Shown: positions 1 through 11,057 of the stretch, piece after piece
Position numbering within the stretch: position 1 is the stretch's first letter
Layout: every line of letters starts with the position of its first letter
Assembly (NCBI RefSeq): GCF_030864355.1
Contig: NC_083397.1
Location: forward strand, 310,001 to 374,000
From: Cutaneotrichosporon cavernicola
Taxonomy: Eukaryota; Basidiomycota; Tremellomycetes; Trichosporonales; Trichosporonaceae
Reading direction: 5' to 3'
Length of the DNA stretch: 64,000 nt
Notes under the pieces: model-generated
Database searches by the model: none
What the model was told of the DNA's origin: nothing
What the model saw: only the letters and a program-made list of their open reading frames with translations
Program-made: the position numbers and the translations under genes

Positions 1-100
1 TCGGCTGCCAGTCCAAGCTAGCATCGTAACACGCTCTGCAACAGCGTTATACTCGAAGATCCAGCTGTTCCTTCCCCCCACCTCTCCTTCCCCACCATCC

Positions 101-131
101 CTCCCCCCCCCTCCCCCCCCTCCCCCCCCTC
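101..131. repeat. poly-C/CT tract
   Basis: Runs of eight to nine C separated by single T residues, followed by C-rich sequence to about 175. It lies just upstream of the DPM2-like terminal exon and obscures the upstream exon-intron structure. Such tracts are prone to slippage and to assembly error. Confidence 0.9.
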
Positions 132-213
132 CATTCCCTCCCAAACCACCCAACCCCAACCCCAACCCACCTGGCCAGTATCAGCTACCATCTCGGCTTT
201 TAGCTGACACCAG

Positions 214-387
214 CCGTTCGTCGCCCCCGATTCGACGCTTCACGACCTCTTCCCGCCCCGCGAGTGGGCCGTGCGCGGTCCAGCCCTCCTCCTCCTCGTA
301 GGCGTCGCCGGTATCGGCGCCTTCTTCGCAAAGGTCTCGGCAGCCGAGGCAGCCAAGCGGCGCGCACGCGAGGGCAAGGCAGCATAA
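214..387 (+). CDS. DPM2: DPM2-like terminal exon (dolichol-phosphate mannosyltransferase regulatory subunit), partial
   Basis: A 57-codon terminal exon ending at TAA 385-387, preceded by an intron end (CTGAC branch then CAG at 211-213). It encodes PFVAPDSTLHDLFPPREWAV followed by a hydrophobic segment (roughly residues 22-41) and a basic Ala/Lys/Arg tail. This matches the second half of Dpm2, where a PFID element leads to a FLPR-x-YAV motif and the second membrane helix. Dpm2 is a small ER membrane protein that stabilises the Dpm1 catalytic subunit of dolichol-phosphate-mannose synthase. Upstream, bases 50-76 can be read as YSKIQLFLP, which fits the end of the first helix, but no GT donor joins it in frame across the poly-C tract. 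The 5' part is therefore unresolved. The family call is by motif resemblance only. Confidence 0.55.
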   Translation, partial: PFVAPDSTLHDLFPPREWAVRGPALLLLVGVAGIGAFFAKVSAAEAAKRRAREGKAA

Positions 388-463
388 CTCCATTAGAACA
401 CTTATTACCCATGCATGTGATACCACCTACCACCTTCTAGTACAGTCTAACTTGCAATCTACA

Positions 464-2343
464 CTACACCTTGTCATCTATCTGGGCCATGGCCATGGAG
501 CGACGTGACGAGTTGCGGCTCAAGACCCGCTCAATCGCCTCTTCGTTAATATCGCCTTCGGGGTCCTCGACGCCAGCCGTGTCCATGCCCCTCGCCTCTC
601 GTTCGGCCTTTTCGGTAGCCTGGCGGTCGCGCTCCATGGCCATCAATTGACGCGAATAGGGCGAGCGGGCACGAATTGCAGGGCCCCAAACGAACGCAAT
701 GAAGGGTACCAGCGCCAACAGACTTGCGAGACCACCACAGAGGACGAGTGACCATCGGACGGTGAGGCGCGCAAACATCGGTTTGGTGATGAATGAGAAT
801 GCGCCGCCCGCCATATTCCTAGCGAAAGACTGGGCCGCAATAGCAGAACTTGCGTAGATGCCATAACATTCGGCGAGGTAGGTGAATGCCGTGATGTAGA
901 TTCCCATAACGGCTGTGAGGATGAGCACAACCCCGATACAGGGCGCGATCCAATGTACGCTTGGGAGGCAGGTGAAGCCGCAGATGAAGCATCCGATGGC
1001 GAAGAGGACGCCGCCGACCATTGCGCCATACATGCGCGCCTCGACGCCTCGGGTTGGCGAGTGGAGGCGATACATTTTTTCCGTCCACATGTTCATGACC
1101 ATGCCGAGCATTGCACCGAGACAGATTGCCCAGTATACCATTCCCACGCCGACTGGTCCGAAATTGTAGACGTTCTTGTAAATGTAAGGAATACCGGCAA
1201 TTTGGGTGTAGAATACACCCCAGCCGAGAGCGATCCACGCGGAGAAGAACATGACGGTCGGTTCGCGGGCTAGGAAGACGATTGGGCGGGAACACGAGTG
1301 CAGCATCGCGATGAAGAAGGTTTCTTTCTCGGTTTCGGCGCGGGACATGTATGGCGCGCCGTCGGATAGGCCGCGTTCTTTGCGGAGTGCACGAGCGCGG
1401 CGGGTTAGGAGGACTGAAGAGCGCGTCTCTTTCATAAACAAGAACATGAGGGGGAAGATGGACCCGATGACGATCATTTGGATCCACCACACCCAACGCC
1501 AACCCAGGTGAATCTCAGCAAACACCATTGTGTTTGCCCCGAGCCCAGTGCCGAAGACTGCGCAGAAGGAGAACATAGCCATCGGGACGCCACGCTCGCT
1601 CGGGATGAAGATGTCGCTAATGGTTCCGCCGACCAGCGTAGCTCCCATACTCCCCGCGCCGCCGAGGAGGAAGCGGCCGACGAGGACCGTGGCCGTGTTC
1701 TTGGCCCTGGCGTCAGAGAATCTCACGACAGGTAGGCCGCACGCTGTTGCGGACACTCACAATCCTCCCATCAGGTGGAAGAGACAGAAGCAGAAGACGC
1801 TGAAGATGTACGTCCACTTGCGCCCGAATTCCTCGGATATTGGTGCCAGGAGGAGAGGAAACACCCCAAACCCGAACGCGTAGAGCGCGACGCCGGCAGA
1901 CACGTTCTGCTCACTGGTCCCAAGCTCGACCATCATACTGGGAGCCGAGATGGGGAACGCTGAGGACGAGTAGGCTGCGGTCAGCAGAAGCCGTGACGCT
2001 CGCACTCACCGGCCATGAGCGTGAAGAAGATCGCCACAAAGGTGATACCGGCCTTGCGCCCACGGTGAAAGTAGAACGGGTTGTCGGGGCTGTTTGGCGG
2101 GAACTCGACCCAGATCACACGCTCAGGCGGCGCGTCCTCGTCATCCTGCGGGAGCTGCCCAAAGTGACATCCGTCAGGGAGGTTGGACACGAGCGTGCTG
2201 AGCGACGTGTGCGGGCTCGGCTTCTCCTTATCTACTGGCATGGCGTATGGCGTCGCCAAGTCGAAGGTCAGCGTCGTTGGTGTCTCCTCGTCGAGCGTGA
2301 CTTGGGACGGGCTGCGGGCCTGTAATGGGTGTCGGTCGCTCAT
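464..2343 (-). CDS. MFS exporter, DHA1 drug/polyamine type
   Basis: Three exons (2343-2010, 1974-1761, 1706-464) with introns of 35 and 54 bp give a 596-aa protein. The N-terminal ~95 residues are hydrophilic. The segment ISEEFGRKW is the conserved motif A loop between helices 2 and 3 of DHA1 antiporters, and the long third exon carries the remaining hydrophobic helices. The C-terminal segment with SPYSRQL and a charged tail is typical of fungal multidrug/polyamine H+ antiporters (FLR1/TPO-like). It is expected in the plasma membrane, exporting an unknown substrate by proton exchange. The start is the ATG at 2343 (MSDRHP); an upstream in-frame ATG at 2391 is less likely. Family confident, substrate unknown. 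Confidence 0.85.
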
Positions 2344-3252
2344 GGTATACGTTTGGGAAAGAAGCGACGCTAGAGGCGCGGCGTTTAACAAGATGGCGTT
2401 CTTACAAAGCAGATTCTACTGACCACATGATTGCCTACTTAGCGGGCAACCGCCGCCACGGGTGAGTTGTGCGGGAAAACCTCACCCCGGATGTAGGATT
2501 CAATGAGGTGGGTGGCGACATCTGGTTAGTTGGTTAGTCTCAGGGGGGCCCACGGCATCTCGGCATGACAAACTCGGCCGGGTTTCGCTGCCAACCATAT
2601 CTCTCGGTAGTTCGTGGCCCCGCAAGGATATTGAGCCTGTGTGGGGTTGTCGAGGGATGACGAGAAAGATGCCTGCTCAGCCGCGGGGTTGGACGATCCT
2701 GGCAAGCTGCCCATTGCGAGTCGCAAGCTGTGAGTCGCACGGTCAGCCCAGGTCCACGAGGGGTGGTTGACGTTCTGAGACATGGACATGGGCATGAATT
2801 TGCCGACCCTGGACCCGAGATTTGTTTCCTTGACGCCCACATCTTCGCTGATATGGTTCACCAGAGTCCGTCGCGATAGCGCACCGGTGCGCTTTCGCTG
2901 GAGCGTACGGCAGGGCATTGGCCTTGAAGTGCCAGCATGTTGCTAGGCTGGAGCTGGAAACAGGTGAGTCAATGGGGGTTGTCCAGGACATCGGCCGGGC
3001 CTACCGGGACGACGCTTGGGCTTTGGATCATCAATCCAGACACCGACCGAAACGTTGCACCTGCCCTGCTTCCCTGCCAAGAACTCCTGCACGGATCACC
3101 TTGACTCTTGACATCTCCACTCGATGAGATAAACAACCATGCGACTCGTGATCACAGCCGGTCATTCTACACCAGGGTTCTTCTGGTGGCCTTTTCGTCG
3201 TCTACCCACCCCTGCTCCCCCACCCGTCATGCGAGCATGGGGGAACCCGAAC
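2344..3252. other. gene-free stretch upstream of the MFS gene
   Basis: About 0.9 kb between the MFS start and the stop of the GluRS-like gene. Only short overlapping frames without domain resemblance or splice support are visible. It presumably holds the exporter promoter and the 3' UTR of the next gene. Confidence 0.6.
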
Positions 3253-5861
3253 TCATGGGCGAAGCTGAGCTACGCCGGCGGGGTGAACGGCCCCTGTCAT
3301 CAGCAGTGTCCAGGAGACTACATTGCAGACGCACTCAGGTATTGCCGTGAACTCGAGGCCACCCTCCCGGGCATACCCCTGGCAGACGTAGAAGCCCTTT
3401 CGCTCGAACTGGAGAATGTCACCCCTCTTCATCTCGCTGACTTGGGGCGAGGCGAGGGCGGGCGTGCGGACCTCTGAACTCTCGATTTTCTAAACGTCAG
3501 TGCTGCTAGCCACGATACTGACACTCGGGCGCGGGTACTTGACTAACACCACAGGCGTAAGTGATCCTCCCAGGGCCGCCGTGGGTGTGGCCGCGGGCAG
3601 CCAGTGGAACCTCTTGGAGGTGAGCTTGGGGTTGCCCTGGGGGTTGATCGTGAGCGTGAGGCCCTTCACTGTCGCTCCCTGAGACGATTCTGACTTGACG
3701 ACCGAAGTGACCACTGCCGTCGCAAAGTCCATTAAAGTGATCTGTGTGAGGAGAAGACCTGCAACAGAGCTCACCTCCTCTCCTTCCACGAGCGAAGCCA
3801 CATCAACATGTTCGAGGTGGATGTGGGTTGTGTACACCATCAGCTTGGTGCCCACTCCCGCGTTCAGCTTGTTGAGGGGCTTGGAGCCGGTCGAAACACG
3901 GTTGATCCCCTCCACCTTGGCCACCACGCTGATGTGAGCTGTCACTCGCCAGTAGCTAGCTCACCTTGTTCCGGGATCCGAGATCGCCCAGTACCGCGGA
4001 ACGACATGGTCAATTGCGCGCCGGTTAGCGTACCAGAGCTCGTCCCATGACAAGTGAGCGTCCATGATGAGGTCGCTCATGGCCAGGATGTGATTCTTGA
4101 GTGCCACCGGAGTCATTCCACGAGCCAAAAGGCCTGATATCAGCATCCAGTTGGACACCTAGCCGAATGCTCACCCCGTACGCTCGCGACGCGGGGGTCA
4201 TCCCAACCGCGCACCAGTCCCTCGTGAGTGAGATGCTGGACCTCGGCCGGTGAGCTTGGGCCGCACTCGATGTCAAGGCGCCTTTAACGTTAGACTGGGT
4301 CCTGGGCACTGGCTCACGGCAAATGGCAGATGACAAGTTGGGGAAGTCCCAAACGCTCGGCAAACCACCTGTACTGCTCTCGCTGGTCGAGATGCTCCGC
4401 CGAGCGGAGAACATGGGTCACGCCGTCAAGATGATCGACGATGGGGCTTGCAAAGCCGTGAGTGGGGTAAGCCTCCGCTACCGAACTGGCGTTAGCAAAG
4501 ATATCGGTCATGAGGGACTGACCTATTGTCACCGACGTATGACTTGAGGCACTGGAAGATGATGGGATCCCGCAACGCGTTGGACTCAGCGACAGGATCA
4601 ATGCGGGCACGGGCAACCCAGCGCCGCCCCTCCTCCGAGCCAGTGAGCATCATGTGGAAGCGTTCCAGGTTGACGTCGACACCAGTGTTGCGGTGGGGAT
4701 TGGGCGTCAGGGGGAGCTTCACATAACCCGCCTGGAATGAGCCTTCCCTCCGCACACAAACCTCACCTGGCCCCACGTCGTATCGCACATGTACGCGTAG
4801 CCCATTCGGATGAGCTGGCGCGCATAGTTGATAATGGCGTCCAGGTGCTCAGTTGAGCGTACAGCCCTGTAGAAGCTGACGCCGATGGCACCTAGGTCGG
4901 CAATGATGTCGTCAACAAACTCGCCTCCTTCGGGGAGAGGGCGCAGGTCGTCGAAGCGAAGGATCAGGCGCCCGTGGTACTTGTCGGCAAAGTGTCGGTT
5001 GACCAGGAGCTCCTTGAGCTGTCCAACGTGGAGGAAGGTAGTGCTTGAGCACTCTGCGGTGAGTGTCAGTTGCCTGCCTGTGAGGGAAGGTGACATGCTG
5101 GAGGAAGGTAGACGCACCAAAACGCACGACCAACTTGCCCTCGTCCGGGACTGGGAGGATGGCGTCCAGGCTGCCACCGCTTGAGCGCCGGCGTCTCCGT
5201 TCATTCTCGACCTTGTTCTTTGCTAATCTGTACGCTCTCCGCGTGGCTTCCAGGGCGGGATGCGCGTCAACATACTTGAACCAACGGAGAAGGTGAGTGC
5301 GTCTAGGATCATTGAAGATCATGCCGCTCGAAATGTGGTTGGCTTGGTGAGCTGTGACGGTGCGGAAACTCACCCCGAATGACTCCCCATAGGAGGACGT
5401 CGGCAAGGCCAACCTTGCCCTCGCCTTCGTCTGCCCCGAGTAGCACAGTACTGACCGTCAGTTCCTGCGTCGCGTGAAGAGCTCGCGGCAGCCCATGCGA
5501 ACTTCACTCAGGTGCGCCCCACTCACCGGTATGACAAGCGGTGGTCAAGCCGTTCGACTTTGGCCATGATCTCGGGGTAGAGGGCGTCGATGCCCCAGAA
5601 GTCGGCTCTGTAGAGGTGCTCTAGCTCGGGATGCTCGCCGAATAGCTCGTCCCAAGGCGCCGAGCTCTCCATGTATTTGAGAAGATCGGCGTCGTCGGGC
5701 AGCCACGTCACCGAGACGGGTGAGCGACCGTTGTCGCTCTCACGGTGCCAGGCCTTCCAGGCGATCGGGCCAGCCACGTCGAAGCGTGGCGCCCTCGAGA
5801 GAGCAAACACCAGCTTGACGGTTGAAGGTGGTTCTGGTGAGTCTGTGGAGATGACTGTCAT
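3253..5861 (-). CDS. Catalytically degenerate paralogue of cytosolic glutamyl-tRNA synthetase
   Basis: Eleven exons (5861-5527, 5450-5374, 5342-5118, 5053-4767, 4731-4523, 4485-4318, 4281-4175, 4133-3965, 3928-3775, 3741-3523, 3489-3253) join in frame into 728 aa, close to the usual length of eukaryotic cytosolic GluRS. The order is: N-terminal GST-like domain (with the LADVLLWGVI helix), basic linker (NERRRRRSS), Rossmann catalytic domain (RFDD, AYPTHGFASPIVD, EGLVRGWDDPR), then the beta-barrel anticodon-binding domain with the terminal KRGDILQFERKGF segment. Both class I signatures are lost in ungapped alignment. The segment normally PPEPSGYLHIGH reads ECSSTTFLHVGQ, and the KMSKS-equivalent LSKRKL reads SSPAEV. 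Introns and reading frame are intact throughout, so this looks like a maintained pseudoenzyme and not a decayed gene. The true GluRS should be elsewhere in the genome. Function unknown; a tRNA- or Arc1-binding regulatory role is only a guess. Confidence 0.8.
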
Positions 5862-7142
5862 TATGATTGGGGACCAGAAGTGGGTTGAGAAGGATGAGGA
5901 GAGAAGATAGATTACGGAAGGAAGGTTGGTGAGTCGAGTGACGAGAGAAGAAGAGTGAGTGAATGAAGGAAAGATGAAGGAAGGAAAGAAGCAAGATGAC
6001 AAGTTGTATGGCAATCATGGTCAACCCACCCCACCCCACCCCACCCCACATCGCTTGAGAAGGAGGGGGAAGGGGATCATCTTGTCAAGTTGGAGGGAGC
6101 TAATCTCTTTTCGGGGCACATTCACACGCTCATTCCTAACAGGATCCGCTCCGCGATGTGTGAATGCAAGCGGACAGCGGACAACGGACAGTAACCCCGA
6201 CGTGGGGCGTCGGCGTCTGTGAGAGTGGAGGGATTAGTGGGATGGGATGGGATGGGATAGGATGGGATGGATGGCTCAGAGGGGGGCAAAGTGGAACAGG
6301 CATATCGGATACCGCATGCATGTGGTACATGCCAGGTGCAAAGTCCCCGAGGCAACCGAGTAGACCGAGTAGATCATGTCGCCACCCCTTGGCCCTATCA
6401 GTCCATTTGTCACCACCGCCGCCTCTGTCACTCACAGCCACGGCACGTCTGTACGTGCACTCTTCACCACCCCTCACTCACGGACTCACAAGCGGCTTGA
6501 AACACGGGTCGGATCCATCCTTTGGAATCGTCGTGGCCTCGAGTCGTCACTAGATCCGTGCCATGTTTGGCTTCTCATCACGACAAAATGTGCTACGGCG
6601 CACACACCTTGAGGTCCATGCTCACACTGGTACTGGGGTTCGCCACAATAGCCTCAACCTCTTTGCCACCCTCGCACGAGCCTCCTCGGGGAGCTAGAAT
6701 AAGTGGTGACTGCACAGCATCCGGTATACACGAGTATTCCCCAACTCACCTTCCCCTTCTCATCTCACTCATCCCACCCTACCCATGCAGGCAATATGCC
6801 GTCTGTGAAAGTCAAGTGTTGTGTCGTGTTCTTGTTAATGTCCAAACAAAGGGGGGAAAAGGGCAGTTGGGGAGTAGCCACCTCTCAAGTCTCACTGTTC
6901 AACGTTGGCTTAGCCGCCCATCTGAATGGTATATCTACCCTGGCCATGGCTTTCATCCAGTTTCATTCCCCCTCAACTACAAACACTCTCACAACTTGAC
7001 AACTTAACCACTCTACTTCACCCCACTCAATCACTACTCTCTATTGCCATTCCCTTGGCCCTATCGAGAAAGAGCACAGGTCCTTGCCTCTCATCGCCTC
7101 GCAACATCTCGCACCCTTACCTGACCGATCTACCTCGCAACC
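5862..7142. other. gene-free stretch with simple repeats
   Basis: No supported gene. It contains a CCCCA-type repeat at about 6027-6050 and a GGGAT-type repeat at about 6238-6272, both short and imperfect. It probably includes the promoter of the GluRS-like gene and of the first cysteine-rich gene. Confidence 0.6.
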
Positions 7143-7403
7143 ATGCCTAGCGCCACTCTCTCCACGGTCCCCGAGTTCGGATGGGCTCACACGTCCATGT
7201 TCACCAATGCAATCCGCGGCGGTCTCCACATGCCGTCGCCCATCTCCCTCCCTCAGCGCCGCCGCCACTTCCAGGCCCACCTATCGGATTGGCCCGAGCT
7301 TGTGCCGGCCCCTGGCGTCCAGATTCCCGGCTACCCTCCGCACCCTTCGGGTTGCAAGTGCTGCTACATCTGCGCCAACTGCGTCGTAACTTGTGGCCAT
7401 TAG
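7143..7403 (+). CDS. Small cysteine-rich protein 1
   Basis: Single-exon frame of 86 aa. The first ~68 residues lack cysteine and are Pro/His/Arg-rich. The last 18 carry six Cys as C-x-C-C-x2-C-x2-C-x3-C ending GH. The CANCVVTCGH end resembles half of the CxxCxxxCxC unit repeated in neighbours at 12040, 14192 and 15332. It is the left-most member of the plus-strand Cys-rich array. No signal peptide is evident. A metal-binding (metallothionein-like) role is inferred only from cysteine spacing and context. The ATG at 7143 is the first in frame and lies in CAACCATGCC. Confidence 0.5.
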   Translation: MPSATLSTVPEFGWAHTSMFTNAIRGGLHMPSPISLPQRRRHFQAHLSDWPELVPAPGVQIPGYPPHPSGCKCCYICANCVVTCGH

Positions 7404-9085
7404 TCGATCTTGAGGTCGACCGCCCGATGGGAGAGCTCTCTTCGCCACTGATGTCCCGTGTACAATAGCCAATGTTTGAGTTGTACCATATCAATCTCTG
7501 TCTATCCTAAGCAAATGCTATTCGTTCGTCCGTCTTTCCCGGCCCGATGCAAAGCACCTTTACACTGATTCTCTGGCAGTTTGCATTCCTTTGTGTATCG
7601 GTTCAGTGGAGAGATGTAGGAATGTGGATCGGATTGGTGGGATATCGGTGGCAGAGGATGCAAGGAACGTCAACGAGTGTGGGCTAAACCACTCGGCCGC
7701 CGGTGTTAACCAAAGACCTCACATGCTAACAATCGCTGCCCCCTTTGCCATAGCCTCTCTCTTTGCATTCATGGTTTCACCATTCTTCCATCTACTCCTT
7801 CATTCCCTCTATTAGCCTTGACATATCTCGGGAATAACATAGTTGATCACGACGACAAACGCTGTTCGCGTTGGGAGGAGTGCTTCCGTTGCTTCGAGCT
7901 GCGGTAATTTAATTAGCTGAATGCAGCTAGATACGACTCGGGCGACTGAAACCATCCAGAAATAACCGACAAAGCCGAATCTGAGAGAGACGGTGATAAC
8001 GAGGGTAACGACGACGAGGACAAAGGGTAAGGTCAAGGCAATCAAGGTGAAGGGGAGTTGGACAAGTGACCGGTTTGGGTGCGCAAGGCCCAAGCCACGG
8101 TGCCTAGTTTCAAACCCAAACCACGGTGTACCGCCACCAAACCATGCAACCATCAACGCACATTCGGACTTGACACTTCTGCATAAGGGGGGCCCACAGA
8201 AGCACGAAGCGGTTGTTCGTCGTGCGCTACACAATCGTCCACCCCTCGCTCACTTGCTTGCTGCACGGACGGTGATGCAAAGAGGGACGTGAAGGGGTCT
8301 GGAGCGTTCAGCGTCCGTGCGTGTGCCAAGATTAAGTCAGTGGCGAGTCCCGCAGTTTTCTTCTGACTACCCTGCAGCGAACCAAGTGGATAGGCATAAC
8401 ACAACCTATCAACTATTGTCACTTTTGAAAATCCAGCTTTTTCGGCGCCTGTGCGTTCCTTGGCGTCTCCCTGTGGCGGAACCTAGATATCGGTGACAAT
8501 ACCAATACCGGAACCCATGATACGTCCATTACACTTCTACGAGCTCGTACGAGTACCTGACAGGCGCAACTTTGGGAGCACACCTGACCTATCGACCAAC
8601 TGGTCACGACATGACATAACCAAAAAGATCCATGCACGCCATCGTCCCTCAGGAGCGGAACGCGTGGAATGAGCCGAATGGGCCGTGAGCGGAAACTCTG
8701 CGGGCCCGAGCGAGGGTGTGAGCGGGGTAGCGAAACGGCCAGCCTGTTTTCCTGTTCCATTCAAACCCCGGTTATTTACCTTGCCAATGCGACCCGGCCA
8801 ACAGAGTCCACGTCAGTGAGAATCCGTGCTACGGAAGTGTTACGAAGCAGGAGGGTAACGTAAGCGTGATTAGAGAATGCTACATGATCGCCCGCCTTCG
8901 CTCTCAGCCACTTTCCTTGTGATGACCAACGCTTGGCAGTTAAGCCCGCCCACTCGTAGCTGGGCTTGGCAAGTATCCCTTCTGATCATCGATTGGAACG
9001 GAATGTACAGTACATGGCGCCACTGACGCATCATTCCCCGCCATTTCGCCGCCAACATGCCTTGACGCGCCTCTGGGATTCGGCA
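7404..9085. other. gene-free stretch
   Basis: Nothing supported. A 140-aa hydrophobic minus-strand frame at 7812-8234 was considered and rejected. The right end holds the promoter of the 9194 gene. Confidence 0.5.
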
Positions 9086-9091
9086 TATAAA
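9086..9091 (+). promoter_or_regulatory. TATA box of the 9194 gene
   Basis: TATAAA about 103 bp before the ATG at 9194. Comparable AT boxes precede other array members: TATAAG at 10052, TATTTAAA at 14113 and 18862, TTTAAA at 19813, and CATAAAAG at about 21134. Confidence 0.55.
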
Positions 9092-9193
9092 CCCCGACGC
9101 TGCCCTCGAAACCACATCTACTCTCCGCTCTCAATAATCGTCACCACCACACCTCCCGCTACTACCCAACAGCAACACACCAACAACGCCGAC

Positions 9194-9286
9194 ATGGATA
9201 ACTGCGAGTCGTGCTATACCTGCGGCGGGTGCGCGAACCACAGTAACAAGTGCGGCTGGCCGACTTGCGTGTGCGTCAAAAACTAG
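9194..9286 (+). CDS. 30-aa metallothionein-like peptide
   Basis: ATG 9194 to TAG 9284-9286 encodes 30 residues with seven Cys spaced C-x2-C-x2-C-x2-C-x6-C-x4-C-x-C, ending VKN. The size and Cys content (23%) are like ascomycete copper metallothioneins such as the 26-residue Neurospora protein, but the spacing differs. A TATAAA lies 103 bp upstream and a CAACGCCGACATGG context surrounds the start. No intron is needed. Metal chelation in the cytosol is the most economical reading, but it is inferred from composition and from the array of similar genes around it. Confidence 0.65.
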   Translation: MDNCESCYTCGGCANHSNKCGWPTCVCVKN

Positions 9287-10133
9287 AGATAGAAGTGACG
9301 AAGTAGTCTGATCAGAAGTGAAGATGTACGGTAGCAAGGTAGTGACAGTGAGTGGTGGCACTCGCGGTGGTGGATATCGGAGCAGTCTAGTCTAGTTTCG
9401 TGGTGGCGAGGTGGCAGTCAGGTGCAAGTGTGGGACGGCGCGCTTGTGGAACCTAATGCCACCTCTGCTTCCCACCGAGCGGTTGTGAATGACATCTGAC
9501 TAGGACTTCAAACTCGTGCATATTCTATGAACCATCCTGCTGTTAACCACCTAACCTGGCGACTGGGGTATTGCCACTGCCAGAGTGATGACGCATGTTT
9601 AGGATACAGCCAGGCTTCTGTGGAAGCTCCTGCACTTGTGGGAGGGGATGTGAATCACTGCTCCACTTCACAGACCCAGAGAGGAAACTAGCCACCCCAT
9701 CCAGAAATTCACGATATCGGAATCTACTCCCCGCAGCATTCCCCCCTTCACGCAGCTCACATTGTCCTGGAGCACTACTAGAGGTACACGTTATGAGAAA
9801 CGCGTTGGAGTTGATACTGTAGCCCGTGTGCCAATATCTGCTGGTTCCATTGTCTGTAGGGTGGCTTCGACGACGGGAGGCCGACGGAGAACGAGAAGCC
9901 GAACGAAGGTGACGTCCCGAGGCTTCTTGCGGATGCAGTGGAGCGCCTTCGATGGGACGTAGCGTCATGAGAAGGGAGCGCGGACGATTCGGAAGTGCAT
10001 TGTGACGGCGATGGTACCGTTGATGACGAGAGCGTATCCGGTGGCGGCGGGTATAAGTTTCAAGCAACTCACGCTCTACCATCCCGCCACACCCCAGCCC
10101 AACCACAACCACACCAAATCTGTGACCCAAACC
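9287..10133. other. gene-free stretch
   Basis: No supported gene. A 328-aa minus-strand frame (9543-10529) overlaps here and continues across the next gene, and was rejected. TATAAG at 10052 is a likely core promoter for the 10134 gene. Confidence 0.5.
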
Positions 10134-10415
10134 ATGCCGTGCTGTGACGAATGCTGCGACGGAACGGGCCGCTGCCCCTGTCTCTGCCTGTGCTACGAGA
10201 GTGACGGGCGAACGGAGGAGGACCACCAGCGCTTCTCGGAGGAGCAGCAGCGCATGGACCGGTACGTCGACAGCGACGACGAGGGTAGCGAGGATGGCGA
10301 GGATGAAGCTGTTTCGGGCGATGAAAAGGGTGGCGGGGAAAGTGAGGCTGAGAACAAGGACAAGGACATGAGCGGCGAGGAAGGGAAGGAAGATGAGAAG
10401 GAGGAGGAGACGTAG
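10134..10415 (+). CDS. Cysteine-head, acidic-tail small protein
   Basis: ATG 10134 to TAG 10413-10415, 93 aa. Residues 3-21 hold eight Cys in the pattern CC-x2-CC-x5-C-x-C-x-C-x-C. From about residue 22 the protein is hydrophilic and, after residue 45, almost entirely Glu/Asp/Lys/Ser/Gly with long acidic runs. The strong contrast between a metal-thiolate-like head and a disordered acidic tail is shared with the broken gene at 11058, so this is a recurrent architecture and not chance. TATAAG lies 77 bp upstream. No known family is recognised. Both parts could bind metal (thiolate for soft metals, carboxylates for Ca or Zn), but that is speculative. Confidence 0.6.
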   Translation: MPCCDECCDGTGRCPCLCLCYESDGRTEEDHQRFSEEQQRMDRYVDSDDEGSEDGEDEAVSGDEKGGGESEAENKDKDMSGEEGKEDEKEEET

Positions 10416-11057
10416 TGTCATAAGGATGCAACCATGAGTCAAGTGCCATGCATTGTCAGATACAGTTTCGGTTGCTTCTCGAATCTCGAGCTTATATTCA
10501 CTCTTCCTGTTTCGCTCCGCTAAAAACACGCCCTAATATTGCTTCTTCTTATTAGGACGAATTCCACTGTGTGTCCAATGTTCCAACTGTACGTTGAGTG
10601 GTGAATGCGGCAAGGCTCACCTCCATCTGTTCGGCCAGCTGGTAGCGACAGCGAGGGCGACGCCATCGGGTGCGATTGCTAGGGTGGCCACGATAGCGAC
10701 AGGGACAACGAGGCCGCGTAGCGAACAGCAGGGTAGCCCAAGGGTACAATAGAGAAAGGAATGCTTCTGCGCAGACGCTCTGAACGTGTTTCGGCTTCGT
10801 ACTGGGGGGTCTGGGGGTCTGGGCGCTGAGGAATGAGGAACAGGTGGTGGGTTAGAGTCGGGAACGCACGATTATCTTTGCTTGCCAGGGACATCCTGTT
10901 CCAAAGTCGTTGGGAATATGTGGGTCTACTAGAGAACAAAAGTAGGCGCCCGTGAGTACTGCGACACCGAGTGACTTGACAAAGACTGCAACGCCATCTG
11001 GACCCACCATGTCTCCTCTTAAGGGCATGGCCGAACCTGTTCGCCACAACCAAGATA
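10416..11057. other. gene-free stretch
   Basis: About 640 bp between two related acidic-tail loci, with no supported gene. Confidence 0.5.

Noticed and set aside
2526..2918. 130-aa minus-strand frame upstream of the MFS gene
   Set aside because: No domain, low coding-like composition and overlapping competing frames.
6000..6300. CRISPR-like or phage-like repeats
   Set aside because: The repeats are simple CCCCA and GGGAT microsatellites; the window is eukaryotic nuclear DNA.
7812..8234. 140-aa minus-strand frame with hydrophobic stretches
   Set aside because: No homologous motif, no typical start context and no intron signals; the composition can arise by chance.
9543..10529. 328-aa minus-strand open frame with long Leu/Val runs
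   Set aside because: It runs antisense through the 10134 gene. The hydrophobic runs are the complement of Glu/Lys codons in the acidic tail, with no domain or splice support.
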